Assembly (NCBI GenBank): GCA_947447315.1
Contig: CANFJD010000145.1
Location: 1-7,198 of the forward strand
From: Fimbriimonadaceae bacterium
GTDB lineage: Bacteria; Armatimonadota; Fimbriimonadia; Fimbriimonadales; Fimbriimonadaceae
Direction of reading: 5' to 3'
Length of the DNA stretch: 7,198 bases
A program made the position numbers and the translations under genes. Under the pieces are notes generated by a model that saw nothing but the letters and a program-made list of their open reading frames with translations, was not told the origin of the DNA and searched no databases. Below are positions 1 to 6,152 of the stretch, one piece after another. The stretch's first letter is position 1. Every line of letters starts with the position of its first letter.

Positions 1-3
1 AAA

Positions 4-41
4 CTTCCGGTGAATATTCAGGAATATTCTGAACCCGGAAG
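4..41 (-). terminator. Possible terminator hairpin downstream of the DQK-repeat protein gene
   Basis: CTTCCGG at 4-10 is the exact reverse complement of CCGGAAG at 35-41. Between them lie two copies of the self-complementary octamer GAATATTC (12-19 and 22-29), which can extend the stem inward. The structure begins 18 nt beyond the stop codon of the minus-strand gene. Read on the minus strand it is followed by TTT at the window edge, so an intrinsic terminator is plausible. The U-tract cannot be judged because the window ends there. A DNA-binding site built on the GAATATTC palindromes is the alternative. Confidence 0.35.
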
Positions 42-58
42 GTGACTACAGGAACCGT

Positions 59-751
59 TTAGTTGTCTTCTTCAAACTTGAAAGGAGCACCTTCCATCGT
101 CTTCAGCTTCGCTTTCTGATCGGCGGTGAGAATCTTGTTGAGCTCATCGGTCAGCGCCGTGTCGTTCTTCTTCATGATGTCCTGAACGGCGGTCCGTTCA
201 ATCTCGCCACTCCGAACCTTTTCCATAACGCTTTGGTTGGCTTCCTGCTGAGTCTTCTGCAACGCTTCGATCTTGGACTTTTGATCCGCCGTAATCTTTA
301 ACTCGGCCTGAACATCCTCACGCAGGACTGCCCGAGCGCCAACTCGCTGAACAAACAGCTCTCCCAGCCTTTTCTTCTGATCGGTGGTCAGCACTTCTAG
401 CGTCGTTTTCTCGCGCTCGGCCTGCAATTTCCGCATTGCTTCGGGGTCAAAGTTTCCTCCGCCCTGTCGGCCTCCGCCGCCATTGCCCCCACCGCCGTTA
501 CCGCCGCCACCGTTTCCACCGCCGCCATTACCACGGCCCTGACCGCGGGCTGGCCGCATTGCGTCTAACTTCGACTTTTGGTCGTCCGAGAGCTTCAGCT
601 CTGCTTTAACGTCGTCTCGGTTCAACAAGCCAATAATGCTGTTGTTATTGCGGCCGAAGCCGCCCTGACGTCCACCGCGACCGCCGCCGTTTTGTGCCAT
701 CGCTGCCACCGACGCGCCGACCAACAAAAGAACAAGAACTTTCTTAATCAT
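59..751 (-). CDS. Secreted Gly-rich protein with duplicated ELK/DQK helical module
   Basis: The product is 230 aa and probably exported. Residues 1-19 form a signal peptide: MIKK, a hydrophobic stretch, then AMA before Q20. I chose the ATG at 749-751 because it starts this signal peptide; an in-frame ATG 16 codons upstream would bury it and overlaps the likely -10 box. The mature protein has a Gly/Arg/Asn-rich start, then a unit with DVKAELKLSDDQKSKL (47-62), an (NGGGG)4 linker (75-94) and LTTDQKKRL (121-129). A second unit follows with DVQAELKITADQKSKI (146-161) and LTADQKAKL (208-216). The paired motifs look like an internal duplication. DQK motifs of this sort occur in periplasmic helical proteins distantly resembling the LTxxQ/Spy-CpxP group, but I cannot assign a function. 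The gene stands alone and diverges from the NHL protein gene. Confidence 0.8.
   Translation of the reverse strand: MIKKVLVLLLVGASVAAMAQNGGGRGGRQGGFGRNNNSIIGLLNRDDVKAELKLSDDQKSKLDAMRPARGQGRGNGGGGNGGGGNGGGGNGGGGRQGGGNFDPEAMRKLQAEREKTTLEVLTTDQKKRLGELFVQRVGARAVLREDVQAELKITADQKSKIEALQKTQQEANQSVMEKVRSGEIERTAVQDIMKKNDTALTDELNKILTADQKAKLKTMEGAPFKFEEDN
470..529 (-). repeat. Four in-frame 15-bp repeats encoding NGGGG units
   Basis: Four consecutive 15-bp units on the minus strand each encode Asn-Gly-Gly-Gly-Gly (residues 75-94 of the DQK-repeat protein). The Asn codons fall at 527-529, 512-514, 497-499 and 482-484 and mix AAT with AAC, so the units are not identical. The result is a flexible linker between the two halves of the first module. 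The unit length suggests slippage-prone DNA whose copy number may vary between strains. Confidence 0.85.
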
Positions 752-797
752 GGTTAACCCTGGAAAGGGCATTAACGCGTGATATTTCGCAAGGTTC

Positions 798-803
798 ATT
801 ATC
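798..803 (-). promoter_or_regulatory. Possible -10 box for the DQK-repeat protein gene
   Basis: The minus strand reads GATAAT here, matching the sigma70 -10 consensus at five of six bases. Transcription would start near 791, giving a leader of about 40 nt before the ATG at 751. The -35 region is poor: the best match is TGCTCA with a 16-nt spacer. The box overlaps the upstream in-frame ATG at 799, which argues against that start codon. Confidence 0.25.
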
Positions 804-818
804 CGCGAGAGAAACTAC

Positions 819-847
819 TTGAGCATCCAGAAAAATTGGACTAAACT
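819..847 (+). promoter_or_regulatory. Possible promoter for the NHL protein gene
   Basis: TTGAGC (819-824) and TAAACT (842-847) are 17 nt apart, each matching the sigma70 consensus at four of six positions. The expected start point falls at about 854, the A of the ATG itself, so this would be a leaderless transcript. That fits the absence of a convincing Shine-Dalgarno sequence before this gene. The match is only moderate and could be chance. Confidence 0.35.
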
Positions 848-853
848 CGGCAA

Positions 854-1906
854 ATGTCTTCCGACGGAAACACGCGTGGCCAAATTTCACGGCGCACCTT
901 GATCGCCTCTACCGGGCAGTTAGCAGTAGGAGGAGCCCTCGCGGGGATTCCCGGAATCAATAAGATGTTCAACTCCGACGCTCCCATCATTCTCGGAAGC
1001 GGTAGCCACCGCTACGAGTGCATTCACGATTGGATCACGCCGCCGCCGGGCATGATCTTCGGCGACACCCACGGCGTTGCTCAAGACGCGAAGGGCAATA
1101 TCTATATCGCGCACACCGTCAACGGCGATAGCAAGTCCGACGACGCCATCTGCGTATATGACGAAAAGGGCAAATTCCTCCGCAGTTGGGGTTCCGAGTT
1201 CAAAGGTGGCGCTCACGGTCTCGACATCCGCCGCGAAGGGAACGAAGAATTCATTTACCACTGCGACGTAAATCATCGAAAGTTCACGAAAACCAAACTT
1301 GATGGCACGGTCGTTCTCGCCCTGGATGCGCCCGTGGAATCTGGCAAATACGCCAACGGCGAAAACTTTATCCCGACCAACGTTGCCTTCTCTCCAAACG
1401 GAGACTTCTACATTGCCGATGGGTACGGTTCCAGTTGGATCCACCAGTACAAGCAAGATGGCACTTACATCCGCACCTTCGGTGGCACCGGAACGGGTAA
1501 CGGCCAGGTTCGAACTCCCCACGGAATCTGGCTAGATAACCGTGGCCACACGCCCGTTCTCGCCGTCGCCGACCGCGGAAATCGCCGGATCCAGTACTTC
1601 GACCTCGATGGTAAGTTCATCAAGATCTGCACCGATGGCATGCGTCAGCCCTGCCACTTCAGCATTCGCAAAGACGAAATGCTGGTGCCCGACCTCGATA
1701 GCGTGATCACCATTCTGGATCGCGATAACAAGCCGATCGTGCAACTGGGCGATGGCTTCCCGTCCAACCTGCGCGATCATCCTCGCGCCGATTTCATCCC
1801 CGGAAAGTTCATCCATCCCCACGATGCGATGTTCCTCCGCAACGGCGACATCCTGGTCGCCGAATGGGTGCCAATTGGCCGCGTAACCCTCTTGAAGCGC
1901 GTCTAA
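854..1906 (+). CDS. Tat-exported NHL-repeat six-bladed beta-propeller protein
   Basis: The product is 350 aa. The N-terminus carries a twin-arginine signal, SRRTLIAST at residues 12-20, followed by a weakly hydrophobic Gly/Ala segment to about residue 36. This points to folded export across the membrane, possibly as a membrane-anchored form since no clean cleavage site is evident. From about residue 72 there are six NHL-like blades, starting near THGVAQDAKGNIYIA (72-86), HGLDI (121), PTNVAFSPNGDFYIAD (174-189), PHGIWLD (222), PCHFSIRKDEMLVPD (266-280) and HPHDAMFLRNGDILVAE (321-337). The repeated pattern of His/Pro, acidic residue, NG and a hydrophobic strand is diagnostic. NHL propellers of this kind are often labelled peptidyl-alpha-hydroxyglycine alpha-amidating lyase-like, but I see no basis for claiming that activity. 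A binding or scaffold role is equally possible. The gene has no strong Shine-Dalgarno sequence. Its TAA stop overlaps the stop codon of the convergent trmO-like gene. Confidence 0.85.
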   Translation: MSSDGNTRGQISRRTLIASTGQLAVGGALAGIPGINKMFNSDAPIILGSGSHRYECIHDWITPPPGMIFGDTHGVAQDAKGNIYIAHTVNGDSKSDDAICVYDEKGKFLRSWGSEFKGGAHGLDIRREGNEEFIYHCDVNHRKFTKTKLDGTVVLALDAPVESGKYANGENFIPTNVAFSPNGDFYIADGYGSSWIHQYKQDGTYIRTFGGTGTGNGQVRTPHGIWLDNRGHTPVLAVADRGNRRIQYFDLDGKFIKICTDGMRQPCHFSIRKDEMLVPDLDSVITILDRDNKPIVQLGDGFPSNLRDHPRADFIPGKFIHPHDAMFLRNGDILVAEWVPIGRVTLLKRV

Positions 1907-2709
1907 ATCTCCGGCCATCGCACGGCGAATGCTCTCTGAGCGTCGCCGTGCGTGATGTCGGCCGCATATTCCGCGGCCAGCCGCTCGTCGGAATAGCCCT
2001 TACCTACCGAGAGAATTCGCACCGTGCGATCTTCTACTTCGTAATAGAGCCGCCAAGCCCCGCACGCCATCCGCAACCGGCCATCCTGCATCCGCAAAAT
2101 TCGTCGCGTGCGGTGTGGCGATGGATCATTTCGGAGCACCGCGAACGCCCGTTCCGTAAAGTCGATCCCAAACTCTTCGCGTAACCACGACAGTTGTTGT
2201 AGAGCCGGTTCGAAAACCTCTATACCGTAGGGCACCGCCTCCGCCAGTTGACGCTCGACTTCATCCACCCACCCCGCCGCACTTTCCGGGAATGAGTCCA
2301 CCGTCGGCAGATACGGCTTAATGTCCAGAATCGGCGTTCCGTCCATCAAGTCCAGCGGTCCCACCGTCAACACCCGTCCTTTGATTCCGATCAGTCGCAC
2401 GCAGGTGAGACCGATTGGATTGGGCCGGTGCGGGGAACGAGTGGCGAAGGTGCCGCGACGTACCGCCGGTCCCCGCGGCGGCATCACCCGCGGACGCCAC
2501 GTGGAGTTCAGGTGAAACCACCACACTAGCCAAATGCGGTCAAACCCCGCCAAATCCTGCAACGCCAGTTCGTAGCCCGGCTCGGGCAACAGTGTCACCC
2601 GGTTCGTTTCTTCCGCATCTGGATCGGGCTGGTGCCCCGCGTCAAACTTCGCGGCAACGGTCGTAGAAACAAATCCGATAGGTCGGCAATTGAGGTTTTC
2701 GGGTTCCAA
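1903..2709 (-). CDS. trmO: tRNA (adenine(37)-N6)-methyltransferase, TrmO/TsaA family
   Basis: The product is 268 aa. It carries the TrmO (YaeB/UPF0066) signature RRGTFATRSPHRPNPIGL at residues 84-101, followed by LDLMDGTPILDIKPYLP at 119-135. Family members use S-adenosylmethionine to methylate t6A at position 37 of tRNA-Thr, giving m6t6A, in the cytoplasm. The start is a TTG at 2707-2709: an in-frame TGA lies five codons upstream and no ATG or GTG occurs before the conserved IGFV segment (11-14). No Shine-Dalgarno sequence is visible. Where Escherichia coli TrmO has KFAVPRQP, this protein has KFDAGHQP (21-28). The C-terminal domain (about 183-240) matches the usual TrmO C-domain position but also reads like a RelE-type fold, and about 28 further residues follow. 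It is longer than the roughly 235 aa of the E. coli protein. The gene appears monocistronic and converges on the NHL gene with a 4-nt overlap. Confidence 0.9.
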   Translation of the reverse strand: MEPENLNCRPIGFVSTTVAAKFDAGHQPDPDAEETNRVTLLPEPGYELALQDLAGFDRIWLVWWFHLNSTWRPRVMPPRGPAVRRGTFATRSPHRPNPIGLTCVRLIGIKGRVLTVGPLDLMDGTPILDIKPYLPTVDSFPESAAGWVDEVERQLAEAVPYGIEVFEPALQQLSWLREEFGIDFTERAFAVLRNDPSPHRTRRILRMQDGRLRMACGAWRLYYEVEDRTVRILSVGKGYSDERLAAEYAADITHGDAQRAFAVRWPEI

Positions 2710-3052
2710 GCTACTTTTTATTCAAGATCAACCAACCGTTGGTGGTTCTTTTCCGTTCATTAATCACGTTTAGGCTAGCGGGTGCTCCATTTTGTCAACC
2801 TTCAAATAGTGTTCGGCTCTCCCCGCTATCTCCTTCGATCCGTCCTTCAAAGACCAAGTGAAGTTACCAGAAGAAAATTCACTTTACGGTTTAGCTCGGA
2901 ACGTTCATCAATTAGACTTGCGGCAAAGAACACTGTACTCTCCGCTTGCGTAAACTTTGCGTCGCACGATACTCCATCAAACACACGCTCCCACACTTAA
3001 CTCCTGTCCTGACACCGCCAACGCACCTGACCACCGCGCCAAGCACGTGAGA
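2710..3052. other. Gene-free stretch between trmO and the sulfatase remnant
   Basis: I find no credible gene in these 343 bp. Open frames are short and unlike known proteins. The left part must hold the trmO promoter. A perfect TTGACA occurs on the minus strand at 2793-2798, but the best hexamer 18 nt downstream (CCTAAA) is a weak -10 box. The right part lies where the missing N-terminal two thirds of the sulfatase should be, yet no sulfatase motif, including the active-site CxPSR/CxAxR type, can be read in any frame. The coding sequence has therefore been deleted or eroded beyond recognition. Confidence 0.55.
2731..2743. promoter_or_regulatory. Small perfect dyad upstream of trmO
   Basis: ACCAAC (2731-2736) and GTTGGT (2738-2743) are exact inverted repeats around one central base, 22 nt upstream of the TTG start. 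The size and place fit a repressor site or a short leader hairpin. It resembles the dyad in front of the arsR operon (AGCCAACCTTGGCT) but differs in centre spacing. There is no direct evidence of function. Confidence 0.2.
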
Positions 3053-3534
3053 TAGGAAGGCGCTTGGTCGAATGCCGACCTCACTCTGCTGGCTGGCCAC
3101 TGCCCCTTCTGCAATACCCTCAATGGCCTGATGCCCCACGAATGGTGGCTTCCCGCGCTCGACGCCGGTACTCCCGACTTTTAAGAGAAACCCCCGAGAG
3201 CCGCTTCCGTCCATCGTCGCGAAGGAATGACGTCTCGTTCATGACGGATTACCTCTTCGGAAAATCCCCGGGCGGGTGGATTGAGCCTTTCATCGACCTC
3301 CGAATCCCGCTCATTTTCAATCTCCGTCGAGACCCGTTTGAGCGCGCCCCGCACAATGCCAACGGCTACTGCAACTGGATGCTCGACCGCGTTTACGTCA
3401 CGTATCTCGCCGCCGACGCCGCCACCAAATTCCTCCTCACGCTGAAGAAATTCCCTCCCAGTCAGCTACCCGGCTCGTTTAACCTCGACGCCGTGCGAGC
3501 AAAAATCGAAGCCACCCGCTCGCGCGGGAATTGA
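3053..3534 (+). pseudogene. Decayed C-terminal remnant of a COG3119-type arylsulfatase
   Basis: Two reading frames together recover the end of a sulfatase. In the frame 3053-3184 the translation begins with a TAG stop, then EGAW and AGHCPFCNTLNGLMPHEWWL, then PALDAGTPDF and a TAA stop at 3182-3184. In intact family members this region reads roughly WEGGFRVP...RWPGHIPAGTVLNGLMSHEDWLPTLLAAAGTPD, so the TAG probably replaced a TGG Trp codon. From about 3220 another frame continues with GWIEPFIDLRIPLIFNLRRD, PFERA, NWMLDRVYV and KKFPPSQLPGSFNLD, the typical C-terminal tail, to the TGA at 3532-3534. Between the two blocks roughly 50-60 residues (the KVHLDGYN region) are missing. The whole N-terminal catalytic part, with the formylglycine site, is absent. 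No functional sulfatase can be made. An ATG at 3241 could in principle still yield a 97-aa tail peptide, but I think it is dead. Confidence 0.8.
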
Positions 3535-3593
3535 CCAATCGCCTGAACCAGACGGTCGCCGTTTAGAGTAACGTGGAATTGCAAAGTCGCACC

Positions 3594-4574
3594 ATGATGC
3601 TCACTCCCCTTTATGCCGCTCTCGCCCTGGTTCAGGCTCCCCCGATCGACTTCACGCATTTTAAGCCGTACACCCTCGCCGCCGACGAGGGTGACTATCT
3701 CTTGCTCCCGCCCTACAAAAACGCGCCGGAGCTAACGCCGGACCCCAACGTGCCCAAGGGGACCGTGTACCGGTTCACGATGGATTCCACCGATTCCAAA
3801 ATCTATCCCGGTATCGCCAAAGACCGTCCCGGTCAAGTGGTGCCCTATCGACGCCGCGTCTCGGTCTACGTCCCCGCCCAGTACCGAACCGGCGCGGCCG
3901 CTCCGTTCTTCGTCTCCCAAGACAGCATGGGAAGCGGCGTTTTGCCCACCATCCTCGACAATATGATCGCCGCCAAGCGCGTCCCCACCATGGTCGGCAT
4001 CTTCATCGATAGCGGCGGCGGCGATTCCATCGGCAGCGAGCGCGGCCTCGAATACGACACCGTTTCCGGTCAGTACGCCGACTTCATCGAGACCGAAGTC
4101 ATCCCCCGCGTCGAACACGACTACAACCTCAAGCTCTCCAAAAACCCCGATGCCCGCATGACCATGGGCGGCAGCTCCGGCGCGGCCTGCGCCTTCAGCA
4201 TGGCCTGGTACCGCACCGAGCGCTACCACCGCGTCATCAGCTACTCCGGCACCTACGTAAACCAGCAGTCGCCCAAAAATCCCGAAACTCCGCGCGGAGC
4301 CTGGGAGTACCACGCCACCCTCATCCCCAACTCTCGCCCCAAACCGTTGCGAATCTGGATGCACGTGGGCGAGTTCGACCTGCGCCCGAATGACGACGAA
4401 TCCACGCTCCACAACTGGGTGATGGCCAACGAACGCTTTGCCGCCGCCCTCAAAAAGAAGGGTTACCACTACCAATACGTCTTCGCCCGTGACTCCGGTC
4501 ACGTCGACGGACGAGTAGTAAACCAAACCCTCCCCGCCGCCTTCGAATGGACCTGGCGCGGCTATCGCGACTAG
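3594..4574 (+). CDS. Secreted enterochelin-esterase-like alpha/beta hydrolase
   Basis: The product is 326 aa from the ATG at 3594. An in-frame GTG at 3573 would add VELQSRT, and an ATG at 3597 is also possible. No start has a clear Shine-Dalgarno sequence, so I chose the one placing the hydrophobic segment MLTPLYAALALVQA at the very N-terminus as a short signal peptide. That segment lacks positive charge, and the GTG start would supply an Arg, so the choice is not firm. The body matches the esterase D/Fes family (PF00756): VSVYVPAQY (about 89-97), a region rich in Gly and Asp (SGGGDSIG), YADFIETEVIPRVEHDYN (161-178) and the nucleophile elbow GGSSG with the catalytic Ser at 194. GEFDLR follows with the probable acid Asp262, then SGHVDGR with His303. 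The substrate is unknown; relatives cleave siderophore, acyl or carbohydrate esters. The gene lies 59 nt after the sulfatase remnant, and its TAG stop sits inside a CTAG shared with the convergent globin gene. Confidence 0.85.
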   Translation: MMLTPLYAALALVQAPPIDFTHFKPYTLAADEGDYLLLPPYKNAPELTPDPNVPKGTVYRFTMDSTDSKIYPGIAKDRPGQVVPYRRRVSVYVPAQYRTGAAAPFFVSQDSMGSGVLPTILDNMIAAKRVPTMVGIFIDSGGGDSIGSERGLEYDTVSGQYADFIETEVIPRVEHDYNLKLSKNPDARMTMGGSSGAACAFSMAWYRTERYHRVISYSGTYVNQQSPKNPETPRGAWEYHATLIPNSRPKPLRIWMHVGEFDLRPNDDESTLHNWVMANERFAAALKKKGYHYQYVFARDSGHVDGRVVNQTLPAAFEWTWRGYRD

Positions 4575-5596
4575 CCTTCCAATAGCGCGGCTACTTCTGG
4601 CCGGCGGCAATTTCTGGCGCGATCGAGAGGGGTAAATCCCTTCTTGTCGCGCCGGGAGGCATCGGCTCCCGGCGCCAGCAGTGCCTGGGCTACGCTAACA
4701 AAACCAAACCGTGCCGCCTGGTGCAGGGCAGTTGATCGGGCCGTCCCGCCAGCGTGATTCACGTCCGCCCCTGCCGCCACCAACGCCTCCACGATCTGCC
4801 GACCGGAGTCATGGTGCCCCGGGCCAACCCGGTAGAGCGGTGCATGCCCGCCGCTGTCCACCGTATTCGGATTGGCGCCGCCCTCCAACAGAGCTTGCAC
4901 CGCCGGGAAACAACCGTATCCCGCTGCCAGGTGCAGCAAACTCCGGCCGTTGTACTGTCCATCCTTCAATTCAGAATTCGCCCGCACTTGAACCAACACG
5001 TATTCGTCCAGCGCGTCCCGGCCCGCCTTCATCATCTCCGCGAGCACCCCAAGAAAAACCGAGCGCCGGGGTTCAAACCTCGATGCCAATGAGATCGCCT
5101 CCCGATCTTGCCCGGTCGCCACGCATTCCGCGAACCGATCCAGGGCACGCTGCGTATCCCATCGCTCCGCTAGTTCACCGTCATCGACCGATGCCGCTTC
5201 CTCCGCCCCAATGACGTACCGCGAGGTGACGCCAAAGAACCGAGCGAGCGCATTCCGGGTCTCAAAATCCTCGATCTCCGCGACCAAGGCGTCAGTCATC
5301 AGTCTCAGCCACTCACTCCGTTGGGACTCAGTGATTTCAAAACGGGCGTGCGATTCCCGTAGGCTCAACCACCAGCGGTACTGCGTCTGTTCCGGGGCGC
5401 CATCCAGAAACTGAATGAGGAACGCCGCAAACTCCTCCGTTGCGCACCGCAGACTCTTGCCGGGGAAGAGCGCTTTCAATTCGCCGCTCCCGGCAACCCG
5501 CGTGTAAAACGCCCGCGCGAGTCGCCGGCACCCATCCTCCATTCCCATCCGGGTCAAGAAAACAGTAGCACCGTTCGATGCCGTTGCGTCAATCAT
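4571..5596 (-). CDS. Group II truncated hemoglobin fused to ankyrin repeats
   Basis: The product is 341 aa, cytoplasmic, with no signal or membrane segment. Residues about 14-132 form a truncated hemoglobin of the TrHbII class. Helix B carries FY at 30-31 (Tyr31 at B10). LFPG follows at 43-46, helix E reads EEFAAFLIQFLDG (54-66), and LRESHARFEIT (79-89) places the proximal heme His at 83. SEWLRLM supplies Trp96 at G8, the class II hallmark. Residues 141-212 are a helical connector. From 213 to the end are about four ankyrin repeats: GRSLLHLAAGYG...LLEGGANPN (217-244), HAPLYRV...LVAAGADVN (251-280), TALHQAARFG...LLAPGADAS (289-313) and FTPLDRARN...VAALLEG (321-341). TrHbII proteins alone are about 120-140 aa. 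Heme binding and O2/NO chemistry are expected from the family; the ankyrin part suggests a protein partner. It lies 49 nt after the AHSA1 gene on the same strand with no terminator between, so it is probably cotranscribed. The ATG at 5596 is the first available; M17 and M19 are alternatives. Confidence 0.88.
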   Translation of the reverse strand: MIDATASNGATVFLTRMGMEDGCRRLARAFYTRVAGSGELKALFPGKSLRCATEEFAAFLIQFLDGAPEQTQYRWWLSLRESHARFEITESQRSEWLRLMTDALVAEIEDFETRNALARFFGVTSRYVIGAEEAASVDDGELAERWDTQRALDRFAECVATGQDREAISLASRFEPRRSVFLGVLAEMMKAGRDALDEYVLVQVRANSELKDGQYNGRSLLHLAAGYGCFPAVQALLEGGANPNTVDSGGHAPLYRVGPGHHDSGRQIVEALVAAGADVNHAGGTARSTALHQAARFGFVSVAQALLAPGADASRRDKKGFTPLDRARNCRRPEVAALLEG

Positions 5597-5645
5597 CTTT
5601 ACATCTTTTATGGGGGCTGCCCATTTTCACGAATTTACCTTCGGC

Positions 5646-6152
5646 TTAGTCCGGCAACGAACTCATGAGGTCAACCAGTTGATCAAAGGCCGTCCCCCAT
5701 CCCTGGTCAAATCCCATTGCCTCGTGGCGTAGCTTCGATTCAGGATCGGCATGGACCAGCGTCACCCGGTAGATCGTTTTCCCGGATTGCTCCCAGATAT
5801 CGATGATCGCCGTGAAGACAAGTTCACCCTCGTTCTCCACCAACCTCGGGCGGTACCCCGAGGTCATTGCGGATGTCCAAACCAAACGCTTGTGCGGCAC
5901 CACCTCTAGGTAGCAAGATTCCCCACCGCCCACCGGCTCGCCGGTAGGCGACTCCATTTGCGTATAGAAGCCTCCTCCGGGCCGCAGGTCAATGCGGCAT
6001 TCTGTTGTGCGATAGGGTCGGGGGCAGAACCACTGCTTCAGCAATTGCGGCTCGGTCCAGGCGCGCCAAACTTTCACCGCCGAAACCGTCGTCTCGCGAG
6101 TGAGGACCAGGTCAAGGGACGGGTCGATGGAAAATAGGCGTGAGTTACTCAT
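5646..6152 (-). CDS. AHSA1/SRPBCC domain protein paired with an ArsR regulator
   Basis: The product is 168 aa, cytoplasmic, a single START-like (Bet v1/SRPBCC) domain of the AHSA1 family. Diagnostic segments are VWRAWTEPQLLKQWFCPRPY (28-47), CRIDLRPGGGFYTQM (52-66), LEVVPHKRLVWTSAM (82-96) and the C-terminal HEAMGFDQGWGTAFDQLVDL (143-162). The fold encloses a hydrophobic pocket for a small ligand; despite the family name, bacterial members are not known Hsp90 activators. The ATG overlaps the end of the arsR-type gene by 8 nt (ATGAGTAA), so translation is probably coupled, with a modest GGA 8 nt before the ATG. ArsR-AHSA1 pairs are very common in bacteria and are thought to act together in responses whose ligands are mostly unknown. 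The length is normal and nothing is missing. Confidence 0.9.
   Translation of the reverse strand: MSNSRLFSIDPSLDLVLTRETTVSAVKVWRAWTEPQLLKQWFCPRPYRTTECRIDLRPGGGFYTQMESPTGEPVGGGESCYLEVVPHKRLVWTSAMTSGYRPRLVENEGELVFTAIIDIWEQSGKTIYRVTLVHADPESKLRHEAMGFDQGWGTAFDQLVDLMSSLPD

Noticed and set aside
920..1522. A 200-codon open frame antisense to the NHL protein gene.
   Set aside because: No recognisable domain and no plausible start signal. The plus-strand frame has a Tat signal and six NHL blades.
2769..2798. Perfect TTGACA on the minus strand upstream of trmO, with CCTAAA 18 nt downstream.
   Set aside because: The -10 match is only three of six, and neither neighbouring spacing improves it. It may be the trmO promoter, but I cannot support it.
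2782..3000. A 72-codon plus-strand open frame in the gene-free stretch.
   Set aside because: Starts with a non-ATG codon without a Shine-Dalgarno sequence, has no recognisable motif, and ends in the eroded region before the sulfatase remnant.
3732..4610. An 292-codon open frame on the minus strand opposite the esterase gene.
   Set aside because: Its translation is a low-complexity Gly/Val/Ala/Asp mix with no motif, typical of the antisense of a GC-rich gene. The esterase frame has the catalytic triad and family motifs.
4711..5214. A 167-codon plus-strand frame opposite the globin-ankyrin gene.
   Set aside because: Pro/Arg-rich composition of a shadow frame. The minus strand carries clear globin and ankyrin motifs.
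5610..5624. Inverted repeat ATGGG/CCCAT between the AHSA1 and globin-ankyrin genes, considered as a terminator.
   Set aside because: Five base pairs only, and on the minus strand it is followed by A residues rather than T residues, so it should not stop transcription into the globin gene.
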